A DNA stretch of 13,917 bases from JBEIJQ01 sp040380145 (GTDB lineage Bacteria; Bacteroidota; Bacteroidia; Chitinophagales; Saprospiraceae), in contig JBEIJQ010000078.1 of NCBI GenBank assembly GCA_040380145.1, forward strand, positions 1 through 13,917. The letters are read 5' to 3'. Below are positions 6,762-13,917 of this stretch, piece by piece. A program made the translations under genes and the position numbers. The number at the start of each line of letters is the position of its first letter. Positions within the stretch are counted from its first letter, which is position 1. A model generated the notes under the pieces. That model saw only the letters and a program-made list of their open reading frames with translations, searched no databases and was not told the DNA's origin.

Positions 6762-7670
6762 TCACTGCACGGGCTCCGACAACGCTCTGAAACGGTTGGG
6801 ATAATCGGAGATCAGCCCGTCCACGCCCCAATCCCTCAAACGCCGCATATCGGCGATTTCGTTGACCGTCCAGGGAACGATGCGCATGTTGAGGTCGTGC
6901 GCTTTTTGTACTTCGTGCTCGTTCACGAGGGTGTAGAGAGGACTGTAGATCGGCGGAACGAATCCCAGCTGAGAAAGTTGAAATTCCATTGGCTTTTCGT
7001 TTTCGACCAACAGGGCGCAGACCATTCCGTGGTCCATTTCGTGCAAAACCTGCAAAGTGCGCACGTCAAAAGATTGGATGCAGGCGAATTCGCGGATGCC
7101 AAGCGCCACCACTTCTTCGTGAAGGAGTTGGACGAACAGTTCCGGGGCGGGCACCAGACCCTTGAGTTCCCATTCCGGGCTGCACTTGGTTTCGATGTTG
7201 AACCACGGCATGGGCCGGTGGTGTTGGCGGCAAAATGTCCTCACCGCCTTGACCACTTCGCGCAAAAGTGGTTTGTGCGCAGGCCGGGGCAGTTGGTCGG
7301 TAAAACGGGGATGACCTTTTTTTCCACAATCGTACAAACGGATGCGGTCGTACGGCAGCGCGTACACCGAAACGGTATCCTCCGAGCCGATTGCGCTGCC
7401 GTCGGGACGTGAGCAGATTTCGTGTGAAAACCATGGCTCGTGCGAGACCACGATCTGGCTGTCCGCCGAAACGACCACATCCATTTCGAGGGTCGTAGCG
7501 CCCAGATCGAGGGCGCGGAGAAATCCCTCCACGGTGTTTTCGGGCAGCAGGCCGCGGGCGCCGCGATGGCCTTGCAGGTCGAATTCGGGTATCGGCGGCG
7601 GAGGGATGGGCATGGCGCAGCAGCTCAGCAAAAGGATCGTCAGCGATGGGACACGAACCAACCGCAGCAT
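6762..7670 (-). CDS. Glycerophosphodiester phosphodiesterase, predicted lipoprotein
   Basis: This 302-residue enzyme hydrolyses glycerophosphodiesters to glycerol-3-phosphate and an alcohol. The GDPD signature is complete: GHRGARGLLPENT with His35, Glu44 and Asn45, then LEMDVVVSAD with Glu62 and Asp64, and VSHE with His77. Later family elements are FNIETK and the C-terminal PWTVNEIADMRRLRDWGVDGLISDYP. The N-terminus has a short basic head, a hydrophobic TILLLSC stretch and paired Cys17/Cys18, so a lipoprotein anchored on the periplasmic side is likely. A proline-rich linker (PIPPPPIP) leads into the TIM-barrel. It begins four bases after the glnS stop and is evidently the second gene of a glnS operon. 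It probably works with the PhoD-like phosphatase of this window in lipid phosphate recycling, an inference from function only. Confidence 0.92.
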   Translation of the reverse strand: MLRLVRVPSLTILLLSCCAMPIPPPPIPEFDLQGHRGARGLLPENTVEGFLRALDLGATTLEMDVVVSADSQIVVSHEPWFSHEICSRPDGSAIGSEDTVSVYALPYDRIRLYDCGKKGHPRFTDQLPRPAHKPLLREVVKAVRTFCRQHHRPMPWFNIETKCSPEWELKGLVPAPELFVQLLHEEVVALGIREFACIQSFDVRTLQVLHEMDHGMVCALLVENEKPMEFQLSQLGFVPPIYSPLYTLVNEHEVQKAHDLNMRIVPWTVNEIADMRRLRDWGVDGLISDYPNRFRALSEPVQ

Positions 7671-7674
7671 AATC

Positions 7675-9345
7675 TTAGGCCTTGGATTGTTCTTTGACCC
7701 AGGCGTCTTTCAGTCCAACGGTCTGGTTGAACACGAGCCGTCCGGGCCGGCTGTCCGGGTCCGCACAAAAGTAGCCCTTGCGGAGGAACTGGAACTGTTC
7801 GCCGGCTTGGGCGGCGGCCAGAGACGGTTCGACCCGGGCGTCGGAAACGATCACGAACGAGCGGGGGTTGAGCATTTCCGTGAAATCGCGGTCGTCCACG
7901 GCGGCGGGGTTTTCTTCCGAGAACAAGCGGTCGTACAGGCGCACTTCGGCCGAAACCGCTTGCTCCGCCGATACCCAGTGGATCGTGCCCTTCACCATCA
8001 GCCCGCTGGTGTCGTTGCCCGAACGGCTTTCGGGCACGTAAGAACAGCGGAGTTCGGAGATTTCGCCCGCTGCGTCCTTCACCACCTCGTCGCAGCGGAC
8101 GATGTAGGCACCTTTCAGGCGCACCATGCCGCCCGGAAAAAGCCGGAAGTATTTCTTGGGCGGATTTTCCATGAAATCCTCTTTTTCGATCCAAATGGTT
8201 TTCGAAAAAGGCATGGTCCGCGAGCCGGCGGAGGGATCTTCGGGATTGTTTTCGATCTCGACCTGCTCGACCTGTCCGTCGGGATAGTTGGTGATGACCA
8301 ATTTGATCGGTTCGAGAACGGCCATCACGCGCGGGGCCACGCGGTTGAGGTGATCGCGCACGCAAAATTCGAGCAGCGACACATCGATGATATTTTCGCG
8401 GCGGGCGATGCCCACTTTTTCGGCGAACAAACGGATGGCCTCGGGCGGATATCCGCGGCGGCGCATCCCGGAGATCGTGGGCATGCGGGGGTCGTCCCAG
8501 CCGTTGACGAGGCCGTTTTTGACCAAGAGCAGGAGTTTGCGCTTGCTCATCACCGTGTAAGTGAGGTTGAGCCGCGCAAATTCGATCTGTTGCGGACGGT
8601 ACAGGCCCAGTTCGACCAGAAACCAATCGTACAGCGGACGGTGCACCTCGAATTCGAGGGTGCAGAGCGAATGGGTGATGCCCTCGAAGGAATCGCACAT
8701 GCTGTGGGCGTAATCGTACATCGGGTAGATGTGCCAACGGTCGCCGGTGCGGTGGTGGTGCGAATGCTTGATTCTGTACATGAGCGGATCGCGCAAGTGC
8801 ATGTTGGGCGAAGCCAGGTCGATTTTGGCGCGCAGCACGCGGGAGCCCTCGGCAAACTCGCCGTTTTTCATCCGCTCGAACAGGTCGAGGTTTTCTTCCG
8901 GCGAACGGTCGCGGTAGGCGGTGGGGCGCCCCGGCTCCATGGGAGTGCCTTTGTGCAGGGCGATCTCCTCTGGCGTGGAGTCGTCCACATACGCTTTGCC
9001 CAGCTCGATCAGGCGGACGGCGTGCCCGTACAGCCGATCGAAATAGTCGGAGGCGTAAAATTCGCGGTCGTCCCAGTCGAAGCCCAGCCAACGGACATCG
9101 CGCTTGATGGATTCCACATACTCGGTTTCCTCGGTGGCGGGGTTGGTGTCGTCGAAACGCAGGTTGGTCATGCCGCCGTACTGGCGCGCCACGCCGAAGT
9201 TCAGGCAGATGGACTTGGCATGGCCGATGTGCAGATATCCGTTCGGTTCGGGCGGGAAACGCGTGTGCACGCGCTGCTCGTACTTGCCCGTCCGGTTGTG
9301 TTCCTCGATGATCTCTTCGATAAAGTTCAGGGAGCGCTCTTCCAT
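7675..9345 (-). CDS. glnS: Glutaminyl-tRNA synthetase
   Basis: This 556-residue class I synthetase (E. coli GlnRS: 554) charges tRNA-Gln with glutamine. RFPPEPNGYLHIGHAKS holds the HIGH motif at 39-42. LRFDDTNP, with TEYVESIKRDVRWLGF behind it, is the GlnRS/GluRS active-site segment. VMSKRKLL (265-272) is the KMSKS loop in its GlnRS form. The catalytic domain is followed by beta-barrel anticodon-binding regions ending FNQTVGLKDAWVK. WDDPRMPTISGMRRRGYPPEA is the GlnRS acceptor-stem motif and separates it from GluRS. The frame is open upstream to 9477, but the -7 box at 9383-9390 and family alignment favour ATG 9345 (MEERSLNFIEE). It is transcribed with the downstream phosphodiesterase gene, four bases apart. 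GlnRS implies that this organism does not depend only on the GatCAB transamidation route for Gln-tRNA. Confidence 0.96.
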   Translation of the reverse strand: MEERSLNFIEEIIEEHNRTGKYEQRVHTRFPPEPNGYLHIGHAKSICLNFGVARQYGGMTNLRFDDTNPATEETEYVESIKRDVRWLGFDWDDREFYASDYFDRLYGHAVRLIELGKAYVDDSTPEEIALHKGTPMEPGRPTAYRDRSPEENLDLFERMKNGEFAEGSRVLRAKIDLASPNMHLRDPLMYRIKHSHHHRTGDRWHIYPMYDYAHSMCDSFEGITHSLCTLEFEVHRPLYDWFLVELGLYRPQQIEFARLNLTYTVMSKRKLLLLVKNGLVNGWDDPRMPTISGMRRRGYPPEAIRLFAEKVGIARRENIIDVSLLEFCVRDHLNRVAPRVMAVLEPIKLVITNYPDGQVEQVEIENNPEDPSAGSRTMPFSKTIWIEKEDFMENPPKKYFRLFPGGMVRLKGAYIVRCDEVVKDAAGEISELRCSYVPESRSGNDTSGLMVKGTIHWVSAEQAVSAEVRLYDRLFSEENPAAVDDRDFTEMLNPRSFVIVSDARVEPSLAAAQAGEQFQFLRKGYFCADPDSRPGRLVFNQTVGLKDAWVKEQSKA

Positions 9346-9382
9346 ACGATCGTGGTCTTGTTCGAGTGTTTTTTTATGGGGG

Positions 9383-9390
9383 CAAAAATA
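9383..9390 (-). promoter_or_regulatory. -7 box for glnS (TATTTTTG on minus strand)
   Basis: The plus-strand CAAAAATA reads TATTTTTG on the minus strand, a full match to the Bacteroidota -7 consensus TAnnTTTG. It lies about 38 bases before the glnS ATG at 9345. A clear TTTG -33 element is not seen. The box overlaps nothing coding if the 9345 start is used. Confidence 0.55.
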
Positions 9391-9450
9391 GGCAAAAAAG
9401 GCCGAAAACGGGATTTTCGGGCCGTTGGACGGATTTCGGCCAAGTTTTGC

Positions 9451-9458
9451 GAAATTTG
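9451..9458 (+). promoter_or_regulatory. Possible -7 box GAAATTTG for the FKBP gene
   Basis: GAAATTTG matches seven of eight positions of TAnnTTTG, ends 21 bases before ATG 9480, and would give a leader of about 15 bases. No strong -33 TTTG is present. It lies back to back with the glnS box in the same 134-base divergent gap. Confidence 0.35.
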
Positions 9459-9479
9459 CGCGGTCCGATCGTCTCAAAA

Positions 9480-9926
9480 ATGTTGAACCCCATGCGCTTT
9501 GCCCGTTTTTTTCTCTTTTTGTCCGCCCTTTCTTTTTTTTCCTGTGAAAAAGAAGTGGATTATGACCAGCTCATCACCGATTACCTGGCCGACAAAAACA
9601 TCTCAGGCGCCGTCCGGACGCCCTCCGGCCTGTATTATGTCGTGCAGACGCCCGGCAACGGGAGTTTTCCCACCGCTTCCAGCACGGTGCTGATCAATTA
9701 CGTGGGCCGACTGCTCGACGATCGGGTGTTCGACCAGAACAACAACATTTCCTTCGGGCTCGGCAATGTCATCCCGGGCTTCCGCGAAGGCTGCCAACTC
9801 TTCAACCCCGGCGCCAGCGGACTGCTCATCATGCCGCCCTCCCTCGGATACGGCAACCAAGCCGTCGGAACCATCCCCGCCAATTCGGTGCTGGTTTTCC
9901 AAATTGACATGATCGATATCCTTTGA
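9480..9926 (+). CDS. FKBP-type peptidyl-prolyl isomerase, predicted lipoprotein
   Basis: This 148-residue protein catalyses cis/trans isomerisation of prolyl bonds in exported proteins. The N-terminus is a lipoprotein signal: basic MRFARF, hydrophobic FLFLSALSFFS, then Cys22 followed by Glu-Lys-Glu, typical of Bacteroidota lipoproteins. A linker with SGLYYVV precedes the FKBP domain (about 68-148): VLINYVGRLLDDRVFD with Tyr74, Phe84 and Asp85, VIPGFREG, where the usual Trp of the pocket is replaced by Phe101, then MPPSLGYGNQAVGTIPANSVLVFQIDM. ATG 9480 and ATG 9492 are both plausible starts; the frame continues upstream to a GTG at 9366, but that would run through the divergent glnS promoter. 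It is short for the family, with a single FKBP domain and no dimerisation domain. Confidence 0.92.
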   Translation: MLNPMRFARFFLFLSALSFFSCEKEVDYDQLITDYLADKNISGAVRTPSGLYYVVQTPGNGSFPTASSTVLINYVGRLLDDRVFDQNNNISFGLGNVIPGFREGCQLFNPGASGLLIMPPSLGYGNQAVGTIPANSVLVFQIDMIDIL

Positions 9927-10009
9927 TGTCCGCCCATCGGTAGAAGTGGCTTTTCCCTGGCCCGAAAAGGCGTATTTTGTAGTTCTTTTTCCCAAAAACA
10001 GTTTGCCCT

Positions 10010-11803
10010 ATGTTCCAACGAATTTCTTTGTTCGTGCTCTTGTCAATGGCGAACGGCCTGTTGTCGGCCCAGGTACCCACTGCATACCCCGCCCGCATGT
10101 GGGGCGATTCCGCCCACGCGCCTTTTTTGCACGGCGTGGCCTCGGGCGATCCGACCGATTCCAGCATCGTGCTCTGGACCCGTGCCACTCCGGCACCTGG
10201 ACAAACGGGCGGACTGGCGATCGATTGGGAACTCGCGCTCGACACCGCTTTTGCCCAGCTCGTGCGCAGCGGCAGCGCATCTGCCGACGCGGTGGTGGAC
10301 TGGACCGTAAAGTTCGAAGTGACCGGATTGCAGCCCGACACCCGCTATTTTTACCGCTTTCGGACACCGCTGAACGACTATTCCGCGATTGGGCGCACCA
10401 AGACCTTTCCCGCCGACAATTCCTCGCCGCTCAAGGTGGCCGTGGGCTCTTGCAGCAGCGTCTATTCCGGGTTCTTCAACGCCTACCGTCGCATCTCCGA
10501 GCGCGGTGACCTGGACTTGATGGTGCACCTCGGTGATTATGTGTATGATTTCGTGGACGAAAACGAGGAAATCCGCGTGCCGATCCCGTATCCCGTGGAG
10601 CCGGTTTCGCTGGCCGAGTGGCGCGAGCGTCACAAATACTACCTCTACGATCCCGATCTGCGCGAAATGCGCCGCATGCAGCCCATGACGGCCATTTGGG
10701 ACAACCACGATGTGCTCAGCGATACCATCGCCAACGCCGTGCAGGCCTTTTGGGAATATCTGCCCATCCGCAAGCCGGATGTTGCCGACCAGCTCCGCAT
10801 CTACCGCACCCTGCGCCTGGGCACGATGGCAGACCTGTTTCTGCTCGATGTGGACCTATACCGCCGCCGCGATACCCTCGCGCCCGGCGAAACCTCCATT
10901 CTTGGCAATATCCAGTACGATTGGCTGACCGATGGGCTCTCGCAGTCCACTTCCAACTGGCGGATCATCGGCAGCCAGTGCATGTTCAGCCTCTGGTCGG
11001 TGCTGGGCCTTCCGCCCTTGTTCCCCGCCGGACAAACGGTGTTCGATCCCTCCGCTTGGGACGGTTTTCAACTCGACCGCGCCCGCCTGCTCAACCACCT
11101 GCAGGCCAACAACATCCAAAACTGTATGGTGATCAGCGGGGACGCCCATATTTCCATGGCCGCCGACTTGGCGATCACGCCCCTCGACAGCATGACCTAC
11201 GACAGTGCCAGCGGCTACGGCTCGCTCGGCGTGGAATTTTTGCCTTCCAGCATCACCCGCGGAAACCTCGACGAGAGCGGCATTTCGCCCAACAACGCCA
11301 ACGCCCTCGGCCAGCTCAGCCTGAACGTCAACCCACACCACCACTATATGGAGGTGGTACAGCACGGTTATGGGCTGCTCACGATCATTCCCGACAGCAT
11401 CGTTGCCGAATATTGGTATTCCCCGGTCTTGCAGGTGAGCAACTCCCAAGTGCTGGGCCGCCGGATGGTGGTCCGCAACGGCGAAAACCGCTGGGCGAGG
11501 GAATACCTGCCCACGGGGATTTCCGAATCCGTTGCACCCGGTTCTCTGCAGCCGGTCGTTTACCCCAACCCCGTCGTGAACGGCGAGTGTTGGGTGCGGA
11601 TGCCCGAACGCGCCCGGGGGGACTTTTCTCTTCGCCTCGTGGATCAAGCGGGCCGTCTGATCTTCCAACAACACCACCAAGCCGTCAACGCGTCCGGCAC
11701 ACCTGTTTTCCTGCGCCTGCCCGCTGGACTGCCCGCCGGAAGTTACGTGCTGCATTTTTCGAACGCTCAGGGAAAAGGCTCTGCGTCCGTGTTGGTGAAG
11801 TGA
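10010..11803 (+). CDS. PhoD-like alkaline phosphatase with type IX secretion sorting domain
   Basis: This 597-residue secreted phosphatase has four visible parts. A signal peptide (MFQRISLFVLLSMANGLLSAQ) ends near residue 21. An N-terminal Fn3-like PhoD domain runs to about 140, with HGVASGDPTDSSIVLWTR and LQPDTRYFYRF. The PhoD metallophosphatase domain follows, with GSCSS (Cys148), HLGDYVYD (Asp176, Tyr179), WDNHD (230-234) and SGDAHIS (Asp378, His380). A C-terminal Por-type sorting domain (about 516-597) starts VVYPNPVVNGECWVRM and ends GSYVLHFSNAQGKGSASVLVK; it directs export across the outer membrane by the type IX system. PhoD enzymes release phosphate from mono- and diesters using Fe3+/Ca2+; substrate here is not known. 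It lies 83 bases after the FKBP gene and 31 before the GNAT gene. Confidence 0.9.
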   Translation: MFQRISLFVLLSMANGLLSAQVPTAYPARMWGDSAHAPFLHGVASGDPTDSSIVLWTRATPAPGQTGGLAIDWELALDTAFAQLVRSGSASADAVVDWTVKFEVTGLQPDTRYFYRFRTPLNDYSAIGRTKTFPADNSSPLKVAVGSCSSVYSGFFNAYRRISERGDLDLMVHLGDYVYDFVDENEEIRVPIPYPVEPVSLAEWRERHKYYLYDPDLREMRRMQPMTAIWDNHDVLSDTIANAVQAFWEYLPIRKPDVADQLRIYRTLRLGTMADLFLLDVDLYRRRDTLAPGETSILGNIQYDWLTDGLSQSTSNWRIIGSQCMFSLWSVLGLPPLFPAGQTVFDPSAWDGFQLDRARLLNHLQANNIQNCMVISGDAHISMAADLAITPLDSMTYDSASGYGSLGVEFLPSSITRGNLDESGISPNNANALGQLSLNVNPHHHYMEVVQHGYGLLTIIPDSIVAEYWYSPVLQVSNSQVLGRRMVVRNGENRWAREYLPTGISESVAPGSLQPVVYPNPVVNGECWVRMPERARGDFSLRLVDQAGRLIFQQHHQAVNASGTPVFLRLPAGLPAGSYVLHFSNAQGKGSASVLVK

Positions 11804-11834
11804 TTTTTCGGAAAAAAGCTGACACGACCGACCG

Positions 11835-12930
11835 TTGCTGACCCTTCGGCCCATACGCCTGCACGAACTGGCGGATTACCTCGCCTCGGAGGAATACCGC
11901 TCGGGGCTCTGCGTGCCCATCTCGCGGATACGGGCCGAGTCGCAACTGCGCAATCCTGCCGCCCGGCCCGATGACGCGGTGCTGGTGCTGGCCCATTGGG
12001 ACGGCGTGTTGATCGGCTATGTCGGGGCCTTGCCGGGCCTGTTGGGCAATTCCGAAGATCCCGTCCGCGTGGGTTGGCTGAGCTGTTTTTGGATCCACCC
12101 CGGCCAACGCGGCAAGGGAGTGGCCGACCGCCTGCTCGACGAAATGCTGGGACACTGGCAGGGCCGCGTGCTGATCACCGAGTTCACGCCCCAGGCCCAA
12201 AAGTTGTACGATCGCAGCGGCAGGTTCCGGCCCGCCGATACGATCTGCGGGCAACGCGCCTATCTGCGGCCCGACCTGGCCGGACTCTTGGCCCCCAAAA
12301 ACGATTTTTTTGTGCGCACCGCCTTGTTTTGGCGCGCCCTCGATCGTCTGCTCGGCTTTCCATGCCGCATTTGGTTGAGGGCTTGGACGCCCCAGAAAAT
12401 GCCCGCCTTCGAATACCTTTCCGCCTTGGACACCGAAACCTGGGAATTCGTCCGGGCCCGGCAGGGTGGGGGAGTGGGCAGCGCGCACACGGGCCGAGCT
12501 GGATTGGATCGTGCGTTCGCCTTGGTTGCATTCCGCGCCAGAAAAGGACGACAACGCCAAGCGGTACTTTTTTTCTTCTGTGGCCGGGGATTTCCGCTTT
12601 TTTTCCATCAAAATTTTGGGAAAAAAAAGAGAAACCATCGGCTATCTGATGCTCTCGCTGCGCGACGGGCACCTTCGCGTCCTTTATGCCTATTTCGACG
12701 AGGAAAATGCCCCGGAGGTCGCCCAAGTCTTGGCTTGGCATTGCTGCAAACTGCCCGTTGCCCACCTGACCGTTTTTCGGCCGGAGACATGGCGATTGCT
12801 TTCGCAGATGCCGCCCATATTTTTTCTGAAAAGAAATTTCCGTCGCCCTTTTCTAAACGGCCGCGATACCGGCGCGGAAAGCGCCTTCGACCGTGTACAG
12901 GACGGGGTGGCGGACACGGCCTTCACCTGA
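11835..12930 (+). CDS. GNAT-family N-acetyltransferase, frameshifted
   Basis: The first 210 residues (TTG start at 11835) hold the GNAT domain: LTLRPIRLHELADYL, VLIGYVGALPG, and WIHPGQRGKGVADRLLDEML, where Gln91-Arg92-Gly93-Lys94-Gly95 is the acetyl-CoA pyrophosphate loop. After Gln210 (12462-12464) the frame shifts within a G-rich run. The coherent continuation is in the frame from 12466: RTRAELDWIVRSPWL, RFFSIKILGKKRETIGYLMLSL and HLTVFRPETWRLL to a TGA at 12928-12930. Removing one base near 12464-12466 gives a continuous protein of about 364 residues. If not repaired, the first frame reads on to 13754 as unrelated sequence in the pyrophosphatase frame region, so that long frame is not a real protein. 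No ATG start is available near 11835. It sits between the PhoD-like and pyrophosphatase genes with short gaps. Substrate unknown. Confidence 0.75.
12597..12629. repeat. 33-bp near-perfect inverted repeat inside the GNAT gene
   Basis: CTTTTTTTCC (12597-12606) is matched by GGAAAAAAAAG (12619-12629), with one extra A, and between them lies the perfect palindrome CAAAATTTTG (12609-12618). Together they form an almost continuous hairpin-like sequence, yet every codon is used: it encodes Phe-Phe-Ser-Ile-Lys-Ile-Leu-Gly-Lys-Lys-Arg. Its style resembles the A/T hairpins found between genes here. Confidence 0.6.
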
Positions 12931-12954
12931 TTTCGAGCAAACAACACCCGATCA

Positions 12955-13569
12955 ATGGAACGACACCTGCAAAAAGCCCATCCTTGGCACGGCATTTCGC
13001 CCGGAGAGGAAGCCCCGTACAAAATCGCCTGTTTCATCGAAATTGTACGCGGCGATACCGTCAAATACGAGATCGACAAATCCACTGGCTACCTGACCAT
13101 CGACCGGCCCCAACGTTTTTCCAACGTTGCGCCGGCCCTGTACGGCTTCGTGCCCCGCACTTACTGCGGCGACCTCGTGGGCGAGTACTGCGCCGAACAG
13201 AGCGGACGCCCCGTGCAGGGCGGCGACGGCGACCCGTTGGACGTGCTGGTGCTGACCGAGCACCACATCCCGAGAGGCGATATACTGGTCAGGGCCATTC
13301 CCATCGGCGGCCTGCGCATGATCGACAAGGGCGAGGCCGACGACAAGATCGTTGCCGTGCTCGAGGGCGATGCCCTCTACGCCGATGTGCACGATATCAC
13401 CGACCTTCCCGTGGGCGTATTGGAAAAACTCCGCCATTATTTTCTGACCTACAAATTGGCGCCCGGCTCCACCGAACAACCCGTGGACCTCGCGGCCGTG
13501 TATGGCCGCGCCGAAGCGCACGAGGTCATCCGTCGGAGCTTGGAGGATTATCGGTTCTGCTTTGGGTGA
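12955..13569 (+). CDS. ppa: Inorganic pyrophosphatase (family I)
   Basis: This 204-residue soluble enzyme splits pyrophosphate into two phosphates, pulling forward biosynthetic reactions. The family I active site is visible: IEIVRGDTVKYEIDK with Glu29, Lys37 and Glu39, the DGDPLDVLVLTE signature with Asp91, Asp93 and Asp96 as metal ligands, and MIDKGEADDKIVAV with Asp124, Asp129 and Lys131. Length is slightly greater than E. coli Ppa (176) because of an N-terminal extension and a longer loop near SGRPVQGG, as in other Bacteroidota. ATG 12955 is the only sensible start and lies 24 bases after the GNAT stop, so both may share a transcript. No signal peptide; cytoplasmic. Confidence 0.94.
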   Translation: MERHLQKAHPWHGISPGEEAPYKIACFIEIVRGDTVKYEIDKSTGYLTIDRPQRFSNVAPALYGFVPRTYCGDLVGEYCAEQSGRPVQGGDGDPLDVLVLTEHHIPRGDILVRAIPIGGLRMIDKGEADDKIVAVLEGDALYADVHDITDLPVGVLEKLRHYFLTYKLAPGSTEQPVDLAAVYGRAEAHEVIRRSLEDYRFCFG

Positions 13570-13917
13570 GGGTGGTCAAAACACATCCTAACTGCCGCAC
13601 CGAGATACCCAAAATTCAAAATCCAAAGAGATTTGAAAGGCGTCTTTGCACATCATTTACTGAGCTCGACTTTTCAATTTGCTCTTTTGAGGGCACAAAT
13701 TCAAATTTCAGCTCCAGTTTTGATTATCCCAAAATTGTCATTAGATTTTTTTGATCTGCTCAATTTGAGTCATTTTTTGATTTTTTCAATGGTAGCGTTT
13801 GGGCGTTTCGTGAGGTGGTTTGTTCCTGAATGGGCTTTCTTTTTCTTATTCCAAAAAGAAAAAGAAAACAAAGTAAATCCCGATCAAATCCGGCGCCAGC
13901 GCGGGTCTTTTGTTCGC
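13570..13917. other. AT-rich intergenic region at right edge, no gene supported
   Basis: Base composition drops sharply after the pyrophosphatase stop. Bases 13605-13790 are rich in AAATT, TTTTGA and CAAAATT words, and no conserved frame can be seen on either strand. An imperfect palindrome CTCAATTTGAG lies at 13759-13769. GC content rises again after about 13880. The minus strand is open from the edge (13917) to a TAA at 13846-13848, 23 codons beginning Ala-Asn-Lys-Arg-Pro; another minus frame is open for about 50 codons. Either could be the end of a gene beyond the window, but neither is convincing. Confidence 0.4.
13836..13867. repeat. Perfect 12-bp A/T inverted repeat, possible bidirectional terminator
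   Basis: TTTCTTTTTCTT (13836-13847) pairs perfectly with AAGAAAAAGAAA (13856-13867) across an eight-base loop. The arms contain only two G:C pairs. It shares the TTTCTTTTT / AAAAAGAAA core of the hairpin at 3914-3939. It may end transcription from one or both sides, but there is no following T run on the plus strand. Confidence 0.5.

Noticed and set aside
7342..9486. Very long plus-strand open frame (over 700 codons) opposite glnS and the phosphodiesterase gene
   Set aside because: It is antisense to two genes with complete catalytic motifs and spans their boundary. Its composition, rich in His, Val, Gly and Phe, is what reverse reading of GC-rich codons gives.
10856..11854. Minus-strand 332-codon frame opposite the PhoD-like gene
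   Set aside because: It is antisense to the PhoD catalytic and sorting domains, and I recognise no motif in it.
12465..13754. Long plus-strand continuation of the GNAT frame through ppa
   Set aside because: After Gln210 it has no family resemblance and overlaps the real pyrophosphatase in another frame; it exists only because of the frameshift.
1..13917. tRNA, rRNA, riboswitch, toxin-antitoxin or defence system
   Set aside because: I scanned the intergenic gaps and found no cloverleaf-like structure, rRNA-like stretch, known riboswitch core or gene pair of that type.

Overview
This window looks like an ordinary chromosomal stretch from a GC-rich member of the Bacteroidota, most likely in or near the Saprospiria. 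The evidence is a C-terminal Por-type (type IX secretion) sorting domain, Bacteroidota-style -7 boxes of the form TAnnTTTG, lipoproteins with a Cys-Glu-Lys start, a DUF2490 outer-membrane protein, the roughly 400-residue Bacteroidota form of alanine dehydrogenase, and no obvious Shine-Dalgarno sites. The lineage is inferred from these traits and not from a search. Genes are GC-rich, while several gene boundaries hold very AT-rich stretches, some folding into A/T-only hairpins.

Layout. Bases 1-868 (minus) hold an Rpn/YhgA-like PD-(D/E)XK nuclease-family gene that runs off the left edge. It has no stop in the window and carries a 12-bp tandem repeat. After an AT-rich gap, bases 1147-1941 encode an AIM24/TIGR00266 protein. 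Bases 2019-3205 encode glycine C-acetyltransferase (kbl), interrupted by a one-base frameshift, followed closely by a DUF2490 outer-membrane protein (3222-3911). Bases 4069-6653 form a tight plus-strand cluster of alanine dehydrogenase, tadA-like tRNA adenosine deaminase and a UbiA-family prenyltransferase. It converges on a minus-strand pair, glnS (7675-9345) and a lipoprotein glycerophosphodiester phosphodiesterase (6762-7670), with AT-only hairpins between the two blocks. Divergent from glnS runs a plus-strand series: FKBP-type lipoprotein PPIase (9480-9926), PhoD-like phosphatase with a type IX sorting tail (10010-11803), a GNAT acetyltransferase with a frameshift (11835-12930) and inorganic pyrophosphatase (12955-13569). 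The last 348 bases are an AT-rich gap with a perfect A/T hairpin.

How the genes relate. Most are housekeeping or envelope functions: amino-acid breakdown (kbl, ald), translation (tadA, glnS), phosphate and phospholipid recycling (glycerophosphodiesterase, PhoD-like phosphatase, pyrophosphatase) and envelope protein folding (FKBP). I find no CRISPR array, toxin-antitoxin pair, complete insertion sequence, prophage, tRNA or rRNA, and no clear new system. The points most worth checking are two single-base frameshifts in otherwise intact genes, the expandable repeat in the Rpn-like gene, and the recurring A/T inverted repeats.
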